In this document: in pieces, positions 1-8,493 of the stretch
Layout: each line of letters opens with the position of its first letter
Numbering within the stretch: position 1 is the first letter of the stretch
Source of the DNA: an uncultured Gemmatimonadota bacterium
Lineage (GTDB): Bacteria; Gemmatimonadota; Gemmatimonadetes; Longimicrobiales; Gaopeijiaceae
Assembly: GCA_937136445.1 (NCBI GenBank)
Contig: CAKZOQ010000515.1
Location: forward strand, 1-11,608
Direction of reading: 5' to 3'
DNA: 11,608 bases
The notes under the pieces: generated by a model
What the model saw: the letters and a program-made list of their open reading frames with translations, nothing else
What the model was told of the DNA's origin: nothing
Databases searched by the model: none
Made by a program: the position numbers and the translations under genes

Positions 1-1
1 G

Positions 2-1576
2 GGGGTCCACCTCTGGTTCATCGCCGGCGCCGATGCCCTGGATACCGATCGGGCGACCGTCCTCCTCATGGCCCGCCAATTCGCCGAGGGGGAGTTCGTC
101 CCCTACTTCTGGGCCCAGAACTACATGGGAGCCCTGGAGCCGCTGCTGATGGCGCCGCTGGCGCTCCTGGGCTGGGCCACGCCCGGGGTTGCCGGGCTCG
201 TCGCCCTGGGACTCACCCTGGTCGTGGCGGCCTGCACCGTGCGCCTGGCGACGAGGGTGGGCGCCCCGGCCTGGATCGTGGTCGCCCTCTGGGCCCTACC
301 GTCGGCACCGGTGGCGCACCATCACGTATCGCTGTACGGCGCCCGTCTCGCCACCGGCGCGCTGGTGGCCGTGGCTCTGGTGGCCTCGATGGGGGCTCGG
401 AGTCGTCTCGGGTGGTGGACGCTGGGGCTGCTCAGCGGCCTCGCCTACTTCGGCGACCACCTCATGCTCCCCTGGGTGGCGGCCGTGGCCTGGGTGGCGG
501 CGCGTCGCGGGGGGCTCCGTCCCTGGACCTGGGGCGCCCTTCCGGTGGTCCTCCTGGATACCGTCCTGGCAGCCCGGACACCCGCCTACCACCTCTCCGG
601 TCCCAACGACCCGTTCGACTGGCTCTGGAACCTCCCCCGACTGGTCACCGTCACCCTGCCCCAGCTCTTCGGGCTCCTGAACTCGCCGGGCCCGGTTCCC
701 ATCTACCGGGCGCCGGCCTCCGTCCTCCCGACCGGGTGGGTGGGGTGGCTTCTGTTGGTGGTGGGTCTGGGGACGCTGGCGACGGTGGGCGGGACCCTGA
801 TCCGCAGGTGGAGGGCCTGGCTGGGGCTGGTCGGGACCCCGGAGGAGAAATGCATCCGCCAGGCGCTCGCGCTGGTGGTGATGGGGACCGTGGGATTGTA
901 CGCCTTCACCGGCGGAGGCGGGGATCCCTGGACCGTGCGTTACCTCGTGCCCCTCTGGCCCCCTCTCACGATCTGGATCGCCTGGGGCCTGGGCCGGTGG
1001 CCCCCGGTCCGCCGCCTCGCGCTCCTGGGCCTCCTCCTGCCCGCCGCCTGGAGCCTGGTGGCGTCCGAGGGTGACTGGCCCCCTCGCGGGGACGATGGCG
1101 CCGTGGCCCGGGCGGAGGCGGCGACGGTCCAGGCGGCGCTGGCACCCCATCGGCCGGCGGCGGTGTGGGCGGACTACTGGGACACCTACCGCCTGAGCCT
1201 CCATCTCGGGGAGCCTCCACACTGGGTTCCCCTCACCGTCATCGACCGGCGGCCGGAGGTGCGGGACCGCGCCGAGGAGGCGGGGCCCGCAGCCTACCTC
1301 CTTCCCCGCGCGTGGGTCGACGGCCAGGAGGCGGTCCTGCGGGGGGCCCAGGCCTCGGACGTCGCGATCTGGGCGGACACCACGGTGGTGAGCTACCGCC
1401 TGGTGGTGACGGAACGAGCGGTGTCGGGGGTGGTGGAGCGGAATCCGCCCCCATCCCGGGCCCGACAACTCGCCGCTGCGCTGGGCGCGGGGCTGCTCTT
1501 TCTGATGGCGGTGGCCGTGGTGGCGCGGGGGGCTCCCCGGGTTGCGGGTCGCACTACCAGCGATACTCCAGCCTGA
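2..1576 (+). CDS. GT-C-like polytopic membrane glycosyltransferase (5' partial)
   Basis: The frame is open to the left edge, so the true start lies outside; 524 codons are visible. The product is very hydrophobic, with about nine to eleven membrane helices, including stretches near visible residues 40-75, 90-125, 130-165, 220-245, 265-285, 300-345 and 490-510. Near the visible N-terminus (residues 14-16) is a DTD motif followed by LLMARQFAEGEF and, shortly after, QNYMGALE. This resembles the first periplasmic loop of GT-C transferases (Dol-P-mannosyltransferase/ArnT-like), where acidic residues bind the lipid-phosphate sugar donor. By family analogy it would transfer a sugar from a lipid carrier to a glycan, lipid or protein on the outer face of the inner membrane. 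A hydrophilic segment (about residues 350-480) precedes a last helix. Donor and acceptor cannot be told. It overlaps the convergent Wzi-like gene by 23 bp. A non-enzymatic membrane protein of similar topology is not excluded. Confidence 0.6.
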   Translation, partial: GVHLWFIAGADALDTDRATVLLMARQFAEGEFVPYFWAQNYMGALEPLLMAPLALLGWATPGVAGLVALGLTLVVAACTVRLATRVGAPAWIVVALWALPSAPVAHHHVSLYGARLATGALVAVALVASMGARSRLGWWTLGLLSGLAYFGDHLMLPWVAAVAWVAARRGGLRPWTWGALPVVLLDTVLAARTPAYHLSGPNDPFDWLWNLPRLVTVTLPQLFGLLNSPGPVPIYRAPASVLPTGWVGWLLLVVGLGTLATVGGTLIRRWRAWLGLVGTPEEKCIRQALALVVMGTVGLYAFTGGGGDPWTVRYLVPLWPPLTIWIAWGLGRWPPVRRLALLGLLLPAAWSLVASEGDWPPRGDDGAVARAEAATVQAALAPHRPAAVWADYWDTYRLSLHLGEPPHWVPLTVIDRRPEVRDRAEEAGPAAYLLPRAWVDGQEAVLRGAQASDVAIWADTTVVSYRLVVTERAVSGVVERNPPPSRARQLAAALGAGLLFLMAVAVVARGAPRVAGRTTSDTPA

Positions 1577-3230
1577 GCTGGGCGAGGGCGTTCGTTCGAT
1601 CGGCCTCCCCGAAGTCGAACCGCGTGACCCGCTCCACGCCGAGACGAAGCTCGGTCCGGAGTCCGGTGAGGGTGGGCGCCCGACTCCAGGTGACGGTGGT
1701 GCGCAGCCGCATCTCGTCCGGGTTGTCCTCCACCCGCTCCCAGTTCCAGGTGGAGCTGGAGCCGTCGAAGCCGACGTTGGCCCACCGGTCCGGCTCGTAC
1801 TGCTCGCGGGCCACCTGCCAGGAGATGCGGTGGTTCGCCCCGGTCCAATCCACCCCACCCCGCAGGCTGTTGGCCAGAGGACCCAGCGGGCTTCCGAGGA
1901 TCCGACCATCGACGGTGAGCCCACTGGTGAACTGGTGGTGCGTGTAGGGGCGCACCCCGGAGTGGGTCGCCTCCGCCCAGAGGTCGAACCGCTCCTCGAC
2001 TCCCACGCCGGTGATGCGGGTGCCCCAGGTCCAGACGGCCTCGTGCCAGAAGGCCTGCTTGGGGGCCTCGAAGAGGTTGTGGTCGTCGGTGCTGGCGAGC
2101 TCGGCGTAGAACTCCAGTCCTTCGTCGGGGATGCGGAGGTGGGCTTCGAGCCCGAAGACCTTGTCGGAGATGGGCGGCTCCGGGGAGTCGATGGCGAGCC
2201 CTCGCCGAGCAAGCAGGAAAGGAATGGCGTCGCGGAACCGCTCCCACCACCGGGCTTCCGGCGCTCCCTCCCCGCCCTGGTGGCTCATGAAGAGGGCGCC
2301 GAGTTCCAGGTTGGGGTGGGGTCGGATGGAGGCCTCGAGGAGGCTGGCGACGCTCCCGGGCGTATCCCGGTTCTCCCCCATCCCAACCACGGTGGCGCCG
2401 AAGGCCACCGGACCCAGGCCGCTCAGGATCCACGGGAGGCGCCCGGGCCGCTCGTTGTAGAGCCGGACCATGGTGAGCCCGCGGACGTTGCTGGACAGGG
2501 CCGGTCCCAGTTCCTGGGAGAAGCCGTGGGTCACCTGATTGCGCCCCAGCTCCAGGGCGACCTTGCCCACCACGGACCGAAGATAGCCGGCGAGGAGGGT
2601 GACCTGATCGTCCGTGTCCCCGTCGGGTCCTTCCAGGATGCCGGCTCGGGGGCGCACCTGCCCGGAAACGTAGCGACCCATGCCCAGGTCCACCTGGGCT
2701 TCGGCCCCAAGGGTCCACCCGTCCCCGAGGCTCCGGCCTCCGTTCCTCTGGAGGAGGGGGTTCACCGCGGCGTCGATGAGCGAGCCCCGCCCGCTGTAGC
2801 CCGTGGGCACGGCCCGGTCCGGGCTGTCGGCCAGGGTCAGGTCCGTGGCGACGGAACGGAGCTGCGCATAGGGCTCCGGCTCGGGGCAGGATCCCTCGCC
2901 GCAGAGGAGGTCGAGCTCCCGATCGAACCGGACTTCCAGACGCTCCAGGGCTTCCACCAGTCGGATGCCCGGCGTGGGAGCGTCCGAGGAGGACCCTCCC
3001 TCCAGGGTGTGCCGGGCGTGGCGTGCCACCCGAGCGAAGGCCATGCGCGAGTAGGGCCGCTGCGTGAGGATGATCTCTCCCCCCATCCCCCGGGCGAGAA
3101 GGGCATCCAGGTCCTCGTATCCCGGGTCCCCGAGGGGCACCAGGGGGCTGGCCTGAGCCGAAAGGGTGACGGGGACCGTAAGGAGGACACCCAGGCAGAG
3201 GACGAGAAGGGGAGCGGTAGGTCGCAGCAT
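1554..3230 (-). CDS. Wzi-family outer-membrane beta-barrel (capsule assembly protein family)
   Basis: Translated from 3230 this gives 558 residues beginning with a classic signal peptide (Arg at position 3, a hydrophobic core, cleavage after LSAQA). The N-terminal part has the family pattern of a DLDALLARGM segment followed by TQRPYSRMAFARVARHA. The middle contains alternating-residue strands with ELGRNQVTHGFSQELGP and SNVRGLTMVRL, and the chain ends in LRLEYRW, an aromatic C-terminus typical of outer-membrane barrels. Proteobacterial Wzi is a lectin-like barrel that anchors capsule at the outer membrane. In bacteria without group 1 capsule the same fold is widespread and its substrate unknown, so capsule is only a family-level guess. 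Start: ATG at 3230 gives the best signal peptide but no clear Shine-Dalgarno. ATG at 3281 has a purine-rich GAAGGGGA about 10 nt upstream and would add 17 residues; a GTG at 3317 is a third option. Confidence 0.72.
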   Translation of the reverse strand: MLRPTAPLLVLCLGVLLTVPVTLSAQASPLVPLGDPGYEDLDALLARGMGGEIILTQRPYSRMAFARVARHARHTLEGGSSSDAPTPGIRLVEALERLEVRFDRELDLLCGEGSCPEPEPYAQLRSVATDLTLADSPDRAVPTGYSGRGSLIDAAVNPLLQRNGGRSLGDGWTLGAEAQVDLGMGRYVSGQVRPRAGILEGPDGDTDDQVTLLAGYLRSVVGKVALELGRNQVTHGFSQELGPALSSNVRGLTMVRLYNERPGRLPWILSGLGPVAFGATVVGMGENRDTPGSVASLLEASIRPHPNLELGALFMSHQGGEGAPEARWWERFRDAIPFLLARRGLAIDSPEPPISDKVFGLEAHLRIPDEGLEFYAELASTDDHNLFEAPKQAFWHEAVWTWGTRITGVGVEERFDLWAEATHSGVRPYTHHQFTSGLTVDGRILGSPLGPLANSLRGGVDWTGANHRISWQVAREQYEPDRWANVGFDGSSSTWNWERVEDNPDEMRLRTTVTWSRAPTLTGLRTELRLGVERVTRFDFGEADRTNALAQLRLEYRW

Positions 3231-3424
3231 GGACGAGACCGGCGAGCGGGCCGAGGGCCCGGAGACGAGGCAGGGACGCATCGAACATCCGTCCCCTTCG
3301 TGCCGGGAGCAAGGCACGTGCTACATCCCGGACCAGGGCTCTCTCGCAACCCCACTACCCCAGCCGGGTAGGGCCTCCTCCTCCAACTCCATCCCCGACG
3401 TCTCTTGCCCCCCACACGCTCGCC
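3231..3424. promoter_or_regulatory. Divergent intergenic region with a short inverted repeat
   Basis: These 194 bases separate the start of the leftward Wzi-like gene from that of the rightward PF10136-type gene, so promoters for both should lie here. No convincing -35/-10 pair is visible on either strand. A perfect 6-bp inverted repeat, CTACCC-5 nt-GGGTAG, lies at 3355-3371, and an 8-bp palindrome GCACGTGC at 3314-3321. Either could be an operator, but this is unsupported beyond symmetry. If the Wzi-like gene starts at 3281 or 3317, part of this region is coding. Confidence 0.3.
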
Positions 3425-5425
3425 ATGACGCGTTTCACCCAACCCCACCACTGGGGTCCCCGGGTCGGACGAGCCCGATCCGTGGCCCAGGAAGGCAATC
3501 TGCTCCGGGCCCTGGAGCAGATGGTCTCCGGGCTGCGGCCGGAGCGTGGCGAAGACCCTGGCGCCCGGGTTCGAGCTCTGGCGGCCCACCTGGAGGCGGA
3601 CCCGGAGGCCGGGGAGACGCTGGGATCGATCCTGAGGCGTGTGACGGGGGAGGTGCATTGCTTCCCGGCGCTGACTTCCTCCGGGGTGCCCGGGGGCGAG
3701 GGCTTCGTCCCGGAGCTGTTCGGGCGGCTGGGCCGACGGATCCTGCCCCCGGTCACAGATCCTCGCGAGCTGGAGGACGTCCTCCGCATCGTCTTCGACG
3801 ACGGCCACGACCACGTGTGGCTCCGGCAGGTGCCGGAGACGGACTGGCGGTCGCTCCTGGACGCCCTGGGCATCACGGCGGAAACCGTGCAGGGCGTGGA
3901 TCCCGAGCTGGCGCTGGCCATCCGGGTGCTGGGCCACCACGCGGCGAGCATGGGGCTGAAGCCTGCCATCCTCCAGCGGCTCCCCCATCTCGAGGATCCG
4001 GAATCCCCCTTCCTCCTCCTCGGCGAGCGGGTCGTCCGGTACCTGGAGAGCCACGAGAACGAGATCGAGGGCGACGAGGACCCACTCCTGGACGCGGCGC
4101 TGGGTGCCGTCGCGGATTGCCGCCAGGAGGTGGAGCGACTCCGGGAGGAGAAGCGGGAGCACGGGACGAGCCTCTGGCTGACCGGTCTGACGTCGGAGCT
4201 TCTGGAGGTCCTGGAGCGACTGAACCTCCTCCTCCACATGACGGAGCCGACGGACCGGGACTTCCAGGGGTGTACCGTGCGTCTGCTCCAGGATCTGGTG
4301 GAAGCGGCGAAGACCCGGGATCACGTCATCCCGCATCTTCGGGCTTCGGCGGACCTCCTGGCCCTCGAGGTGGTGGAGGCCGCGGCTCGGAAGGGGAGCA
4401 AGTACATCACATCCGGTCGCAGCGACTATCTGCGGTTTCTCGGATCCAGCATGGCCGGTGGGCTCCTGGTAGCCCTCTTCTCCCTGGCGAAGGTCATCAT
4501 GTCCCAGTGGGACGTCTCCCTGGCGGCCCAGGCATTCCTGTACGGCACCAACTATGCCCTCTGCTTCGTGCTCATCTACCTCACCGGGGCCACCCTCGCC
4601 ACCAAGCAGCCGGCAATGACGGCCAATACGTTGGCGCGCTCCCTCGGTGAGGATGGGATGGACCTGTCCCGCCTGGAGGACCTCATCGTGCGGGTCTGGA
4701 GGAGCCAGTTCATCTCCTTCGTGGGGAACGTGGTGGTGGCGCTGCCGGTGGCCTACCTCCTCTCGGAGCTCTTCTTTCGCGCCTCGGGCGGGCTCCTGGC
4801 CGCCCCGGAGAAGGCCCAGGACATGCTGGCGGCCCTCCATCCCCTGCAGAGCGGCACCCTCTTCTACGCCGGCGTCGCCGGCGTGCTGCTCTTCGCCGCG
4901 GGGCTCCTTTCCGGGTGGGTGGACAACTGGCTCCGTCACCGGCGCGTCCCGGCGCGCATCGCCGGGCACCAGGGGCTCCTGCGTCTGGTGGGCACCCGCG
5001 GCGCATCCAAGGTCAGCCGGGTGCTGGACGCCAAGCTGGGGGCGCTGGCCGGCAACGTCTTCCTCGGCTTCGGGCTCGGCTCCATGGGGACGCTGGGGGA
5101 GATCTTCGGGCTGCCCTTGGACATCCGTCACATTGCCTTCGCCTCGGCGGAGACCGGGACCTCGCTGGAGATCCTGCAAGGCGGCGTGCCCACCGACCTC
5201 CTGGTGGCCGCGGCGGCAAGCGTCTTGGTCATCGGCCTCATCAACTTCGTGGTGAGCTTCGGGCTCAGCCTCATGGTTGCGCTGGAGTCCCGGGGGCTCG
5301 GCCTCGGGGGTGGAGGACGGATCGCCAGGCACCTGGTGCGACGGTTCCTCCGCAATCCGCTGGAGTGGTTCGTGCCGCCGTCGGACGGTGCGTCGTCTGC
5401 GGGACAGACCGCGGTCCGCGAATAG
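3425..5425 (+). CDS. PF10136-type membrane protein ('site-specific recombinase' family, Gcr-like)
   Basis: The product is 666 residues, usual for this family. Residues 1-325 are soluble and mostly helical, with an N-terminal NLLRALEQMVSGLRP segment and a charged helical stretch around 205-245. The rest is a membrane domain with helices near 338-358, 365-390, 428-449, 475-497, 540-556 and 590-618. The most diagnostic segment is TLATKQPAMTANTLA (about 390-404), just after the second helix and preceded by GTNYALCFVLIYL; I recognise this as the hallmark of PF10136. Also seen are LAGNVFLGFGLGSMG (541-555) and INFVVSFGLSL (606-616). The family's 'recombinase' name goes back to early neisserial work. 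No tyrosine- or serine-recombinase catalytic motif is visible here, and the topology is that of an inner-membrane protein, so the true role is unknown. No good Shine-Dalgarno precedes the ATG at 3425. It converges on the P-type ATPase gene with 49 nt between stops. Confidence 0.75.
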   Translation: MTRFTQPHHWGPRVGRARSVAQEGNLLRALEQMVSGLRPERGEDPGARVRALAAHLEADPEAGETLGSILRRVTGEVHCFPALTSSGVPGGEGFVPELFGRLGRRILPPVTDPRELEDVLRIVFDDGHDHVWLRQVPETDWRSLLDALGITAETVQGVDPELALAIRVLGHHAASMGLKPAILQRLPHLEDPESPFLLLGERVVRYLESHENEIEGDEDPLLDAALGAVADCRQEVERLREEKREHGTSLWLTGLTSELLEVLERLNLLLHMTEPTDRDFQGCTVRLLQDLVEAAKTRDHVIPHLRASADLLALEVVEAAARKGSKYITSGRSDYLRFLGSSMAGGLLVALFSLAKVIMSQWDVSLAAQAFLYGTNYALCFVLIYLTGATLATKQPAMTANTLARSLGEDGMDLSRLEDLIVRVWRSQFISFVGNVVVALPVAYLLSELFFRASGGLLAAPEKAQDMLAALHPLQSGTLFYAGVAGVLLFAAGLLSGWVDNWLRHRRVPARIAGHQGLLRLVGTRGASKVSRVLDAKLGALAGNVFLGFGLGSMGTLGEIFGLPLDIRHIAFASAETGTSLEILQGGVPTDLLVAAAASVLVIGLINFVVSFGLSLMVALESRGLGLGGGGRIARHLVRRFLRNPLEWFVPPSDGASSAGQTAVRE

Positions 5426-5448
5426 CGTTCCCCCGACGCCCATCCATC

Positions 5449-5475
5449 GGGACCCTGGGATCCTCTGGGGGTCCC
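5449..5475. terminator. Candidate bidirectional hairpin between convergent genes
   Basis: GGGACCC (5449-5455) and GGGTCCC (5469-5475) form a perfect 7-bp stem around a 13-nt loop. It sits in the 49-nt gap between the PF10136-type gene stop and the ATPase stop, its right arm touching the ATPase stop codon. Neither strand shows a proper T-tract after the stem, so it may act weakly, need Rho, or be chance. Confidence 0.35.
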
Positions 5476-8144
5476 TACCCTTCCTTCCGGGCCAGCTTCC
5501 ACCCCTGGCCGAGAATCAGGGGCAGGATCGCCGCCGCCCCTACGGCGAGCCAGTCCTCCGAGGTCAGGGGCACCGTTTCCAGCACCATCTGGAGGCCGGG
5601 GTGATAGACGGCCACGAGTTGTAGACCCAGCGTGAGGACCAGGGAGGCGCCGATCCACGGGTTGCTCAGAAGCTGGCGCGCCGACCGGATGGGCCCGAGG
5701 AAGCGGGCGTTGAAGACGTGGAGGAGCTGCCCCAGCGCCAGAGCCATGAAGGCCAGGGTTCCCGCCTTCTGCACCCCGCTGTCCGCCTCCCTCAACCCCC
5801 AGATGAAGAGCACCAGAGTCGCTCCGGTCAGGAGCAGCGCATGGCCCGTCACCAGGACCATGAAGTCGCGGGAGAGGATGGCGGAATCCGGGTCCCGGGG
5901 CGGCCGGCGCATGATGTCGGGTTCCGCAGGCTCGGCCGCCAGGGCGAGGGCGGGGAAGACGTCGGTGACGAAGTTGAGCCAGAGGAGCTGAAGGGGAGCC
6001 AGGGGAAGTGGCAGACCCGCCGCCGCGGCGATGAAGAGGACGCCGACCTCCGAGACGTTGCAGGAGAAGAGGTAGAAGATGGACTTCCGGATGTTGTCGA
6101 AGATCACCCGTCCCTCCTCGATCGCCACGCCCACGGTTTCGAAGCGATCGTCCTGGAGGACCAGATCGGCGGTCTCGGACGCGACCTCCGTCCCGCGCCC
6201 GCCCATGGCCACCCCGATGTCCGCCTGTTTGAGGGCGGGAGCATCGTTCACGCCGTCGCCGAGCATGGCCACCAGCTCTCCGCGAGCCTGGAGAGCCTCG
6301 ACCACCCGGACCTTCTGTTCCGGGGTCACCCGACAGAAGACCGCCGTTCGGCCCAGCGCCCCATCGAGCGCGGCATCGTCGAGTGTGCGGAGGTCGGCTC
6401 CCGTCAGGACCTGATCCCCCGCCTCGAGGATGCCCAGGCTGTCTGCGATGGCACGTGCCGTCGCCGCCTGATCCCCGGTGATCATCACGGTGCGGACGCC
6501 GGCCGCGCGAAACCGGGCGACCGTCTCCTTCACGCCGGGCGCCGGCGGATCGGTGACGCCCACCAGGCCGACGAAGACGAGACCCTGGAGGGATGCCTCG
6601 GTGGCAGGTGCATCGGAAGGGAGGCTCCGGTAGGCGACCGCCAGGACGCGCAAGCCGCGGGAGGCCAGCTCCCGGTTCCGTTCCTTCAGGGTTTGACGAT
6701 CCTCGTCCCGCAGCGATCGCGGTCCGTCCCGATCCAGTACCTCGTCGCTCAGCTCCAGCAGCCGACCCGGGGCCCCCTTCACGTAGACGTCCCGTCTCCC
6801 CTGGCGGTCATGGAAGCTGGCCAGAAGACGACGGTGGCTCGAAAAGGGGAGCTCGGCGGCCACCGGGAACGCCCGGCCGAGGGCGGCGGGGTCCAGTCCG
6901 GCCTTGCGGGCCGCCACCAGCAGAGCCACGTCCATGGGATCCCCGGTCCCGCTCCAACCACCGTCCTCCTCCCGGAGGGTGGCCCGACTGGCGAGGACCC
7001 CCGTGCGGAGCGCCACCTCGACACCCTCCTGGTCCCGGCCCTGGACCGGAGCAGCTTCGACGCGAAGCCCACCCACGGGCTCCAGTCCCGTGCCCTCCAC
7101 CTCGACCGAGGTCCAGGGCAGCTCGATGCGGGTCAGGCTCATCTTCCCGGTCGTGAGTGTTCCGGTCTTGTCGGAGCACCCCACCGCCGCCGAGCCCAAC
7201 GCCTCCACGGCGGGGAGCCGCCGGACCAGCGCGTTCCGGCGGGCCATGCGACGCATGCCGGCGGCGAGGGTGATGGTAGCCACCACCGGGAGGCCCTCCG
7301 GAACCGCCGCCACCCCCAGCGCGATGGCCGTCTCCAGGGTGCGCCACAGCGGACCGCCTCGGAGGATGCCCAGGGCGGCCACCACCGCCACCACGGCGAG
7401 CGTCGTCCAGATGAGGCGGGCGCCGAGGACGGCCAGACGCTCTTCGATGGGGGCGGGCTGATCCTGGATCCCCTGGACCAGCTCACTGACCCGACCGATC
7501 TCGGTCCCGGCCCCGGTCTCGGTGACCACCGCATGGCCGGTTCCACCCACGACCAACGTGCCCTTGTAGACCATGCTGGTCCGGTCCGCCGTCGACACCT
7601 GCGGTCCGAGGACCGGGTCCACGCTCTTGCGCACGGGCATCGACTCGCCGGTGAGGGATGCCTCGTTGAGCTGGAGCTCGGTGCAGGTGAGGAGACGGGC
7701 GTCGGCGGGGACCGACTCGCCTTCTCGGAGCACGATCACGTCCCCGCGAACGAGGGTCCGGGCGTCGAGGTCGAGTTCCACGCCGTCCCGCAGGGCGATG
7801 GCCGCCCGGACCTGGAGCCGCGAGAGCCCCTCCATGGCCCTGCGGGCGCGCCATTCGGTGACGAAGCCGATGAGTACGTTCAACAGGAGGACGATCCCGA
7901 TGGCACCGGCCTCCAGGGGGTCACCGACGGCCAGCGCGAGGAGGGCGACCGCGGCAAGGAGACCCACCACCAGGCTGCGGAGCTGGTCCAGGAGGATCCG
8001 CCCGGCAGAGGTGGGTTCATGGACCACGAGTTCGTTGGGCCCGTGTGCCTCGAGACGCCGCTGAGCTTCGCTGGACCGGAGGCCCTCGGTCGAGGACTCG
8101 AGGCGCCGCAGGACGTCCTCGGAGGGAAGCCCGTGCCAATCCAT
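5475..8144 (-). CDS. P-type cation-transporting ATPase, P2A/P2B (Ca2+ pump)-like
   Basis: The product is an ATP-driven inner-membrane cation pump, 889 residues from this start. Numbering below counts from the alternative ATG at 8168, eight residues longer. All P-ATPase landmarks are present: actuator TGES (173-176), PEGLP in membrane helix 4 (290-294), phosphorylated Asp333 in CSDKTGTLTT, KGAP of the nucleotide domain (464-467), TGDQ (564-567) and LGDGVNDAP (636-644). The helix 5 NVSE (Asn704, Glu707) and helix 6 NFVTD (Asn732, Thr735, Asp736) match SERCA residues that ligand Ca2+. Gln814 in helix 8 stands where SERCA has Glu908, as in plasma-membrane-type pumps with one Ca2+ site. Ca2+ export is thus the best guess; Mn2+ or Na+ are alternatives. 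The 8144 ATG is preferred because GAGAGG lies about 8 nt upstream, whereas 8168 has only a weak ribosome site. A cation-ATPase N-terminal domain and a C-terminal four-helix domain are present, so it looks intact. Confidence 0.9.
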   Translation of the reverse strand: MDWHGLPSEDVLRRLESSTEGLRSSEAQRRLEAHGPNELVVHEPTSAGRILLDQLRSLVVGLLAAVALLALAVGDPLEAGAIGIVLLLNVLIGFVTEWRARRAMEGLSRLQVRAAIALRDGVELDLDARTLVRGDVIVLREGESVPADARLLTCTELQLNEASLTGESMPVRKSVDPVLGPQVSTADRTSMVYKGTLVVGGTGHAVVTETGAGTEIGRVSELVQGIQDQPAPIEERLAVLGARLIWTTLAVVAVVAALGILRGGPLWRTLETAIALGVAAVPEGLPVVATITLAAGMRRMARRNALVRRLPAVEALGSAAVGCSDKTGTLTTGKMSLTRIELPWTSVEVEGTGLEPVGGLRVEAAPVQGRDQEGVEVALRTGVLASRATLREEDGGWSGTGDPMDVALLVAARKAGLDPAALGRAFPVAAELPFSSHRRLLASFHDRQGRRDVYVKGAPGRLLELSDEVLDRDGPRSLRDEDRQTLKERNRELASRGLRVLAVAYRSLPSDAPATEASLQGLVFVGLVGVTDPPAPGVKETVARFRAAGVRTVMITGDQAATARAIADSLGILEAGDQVLTGADLRTLDDAALDGALGRTAVFCRVTPEQKVRVVEALQARGELVAMLGDGVNDAPALKQADIGVAMGGRGTEVASETADLVLQDDRFETVGVAIEEGRVIFDNIRKSIFYLFSCNVSEVGVLFIAAAAGLPLPLAPLQLLWLNFVTDVFPALALAAEPAEPDIMRRPPRDPDSAILSRDFMVLVTGHALLLTGATLVLFIWGLREADSGVQKAGTLAFMALALGQLLHVFNARFLGPIRSARQLLSNPWIGASLVLTLGLQLVAVYHPGLQMVLETVPLTSEDWLAVGAAAILPLILGQGWKLARKEG

Positions 8145-8493
8145 CTGTCCGCCCTCTCGATCGTGCATGGGTTCGTCCCGTTCCGGGCCGGAGGACGGGG
8201 CAGATCCTGGGGTATCTCCGTTGATCGCGCACTCCCGTTTCTGCTGCGAAGGGGCTTCGTCGCGAAGCTACGCTCTTCGGCCGGAGCGGGACACTCCCGT
8301 GGGGGCGCGACCTCCCAGCCGACCGTGGGGGGGGGACGGGAGTGACCTGCGTGCGGGCCTCTGGCCGGTGCTCAGTCCCTTCGGTGGCATGCGTGCACGA
8401 ACCAGTGCCGCGAGGGGCGACAGGGCCCGAAGGCGGGGTGGCCGCCAGGACCGTCTCAGGTCACCCCCGCCGTGCGTCTCGCTGAGCGATCCG
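8145..8493. other. Non-coding leader/intergenic region upstream of the ATPase
   Basis: No credible gene is seen here. On the minus strand it should hold the ATPase promoter and ends with the ATPase ribosome site (GAGAGG, about 8 nt from the 8144 ATG). The nonamer CACTCCCGT occurs at 8230-8238 and 8292-8300, and inverted at 8336-8344. A perfect 6-bp hairpin with a TCG loop lies at 8254-8268 (GCTTCG/CGAAGC), and a run of nine G at 8327-8335. No clear -35/-10 pair was found. Part of 8429-8493 superficially resembles the 5' part of a class II tRNA but does not fold as one. Confidence 0.5.

Noticed and set aside
1542..3371. 609-residue plus-strand frame opposite the Wzi-like gene
   Set aside because: The minus strand there encodes a signal peptide, Wzi family motifs and an aromatic barrel end; the plus frame has no such features.
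2837..5443. 868-residue minus-strand frame opposite the PF10136-type gene
   Set aside because: Its composition is shadow-like (many Gln, Arg, His, Pro), it crosses the intergenic region and parts of two well-supported genes, and no motif is recognisable.
8327..8335. Run of nine G in the ATPase upstream region
   Set aside because: No gene or start codon is in register with it, so phase variation by slippage is not supported; it may also be a sequencing-sensitive homopolymer.
5718..8345. 875-residue open frame on the plus strand opposite the P-type ATPase
   Set aside because: It lies antisense to a gene with every P-ATPase motif. Its translation is low-complexity and rich in Gly, Arg, Pro, His and Glu with no domain, as expected of the opposite strand of a high-GC gene.
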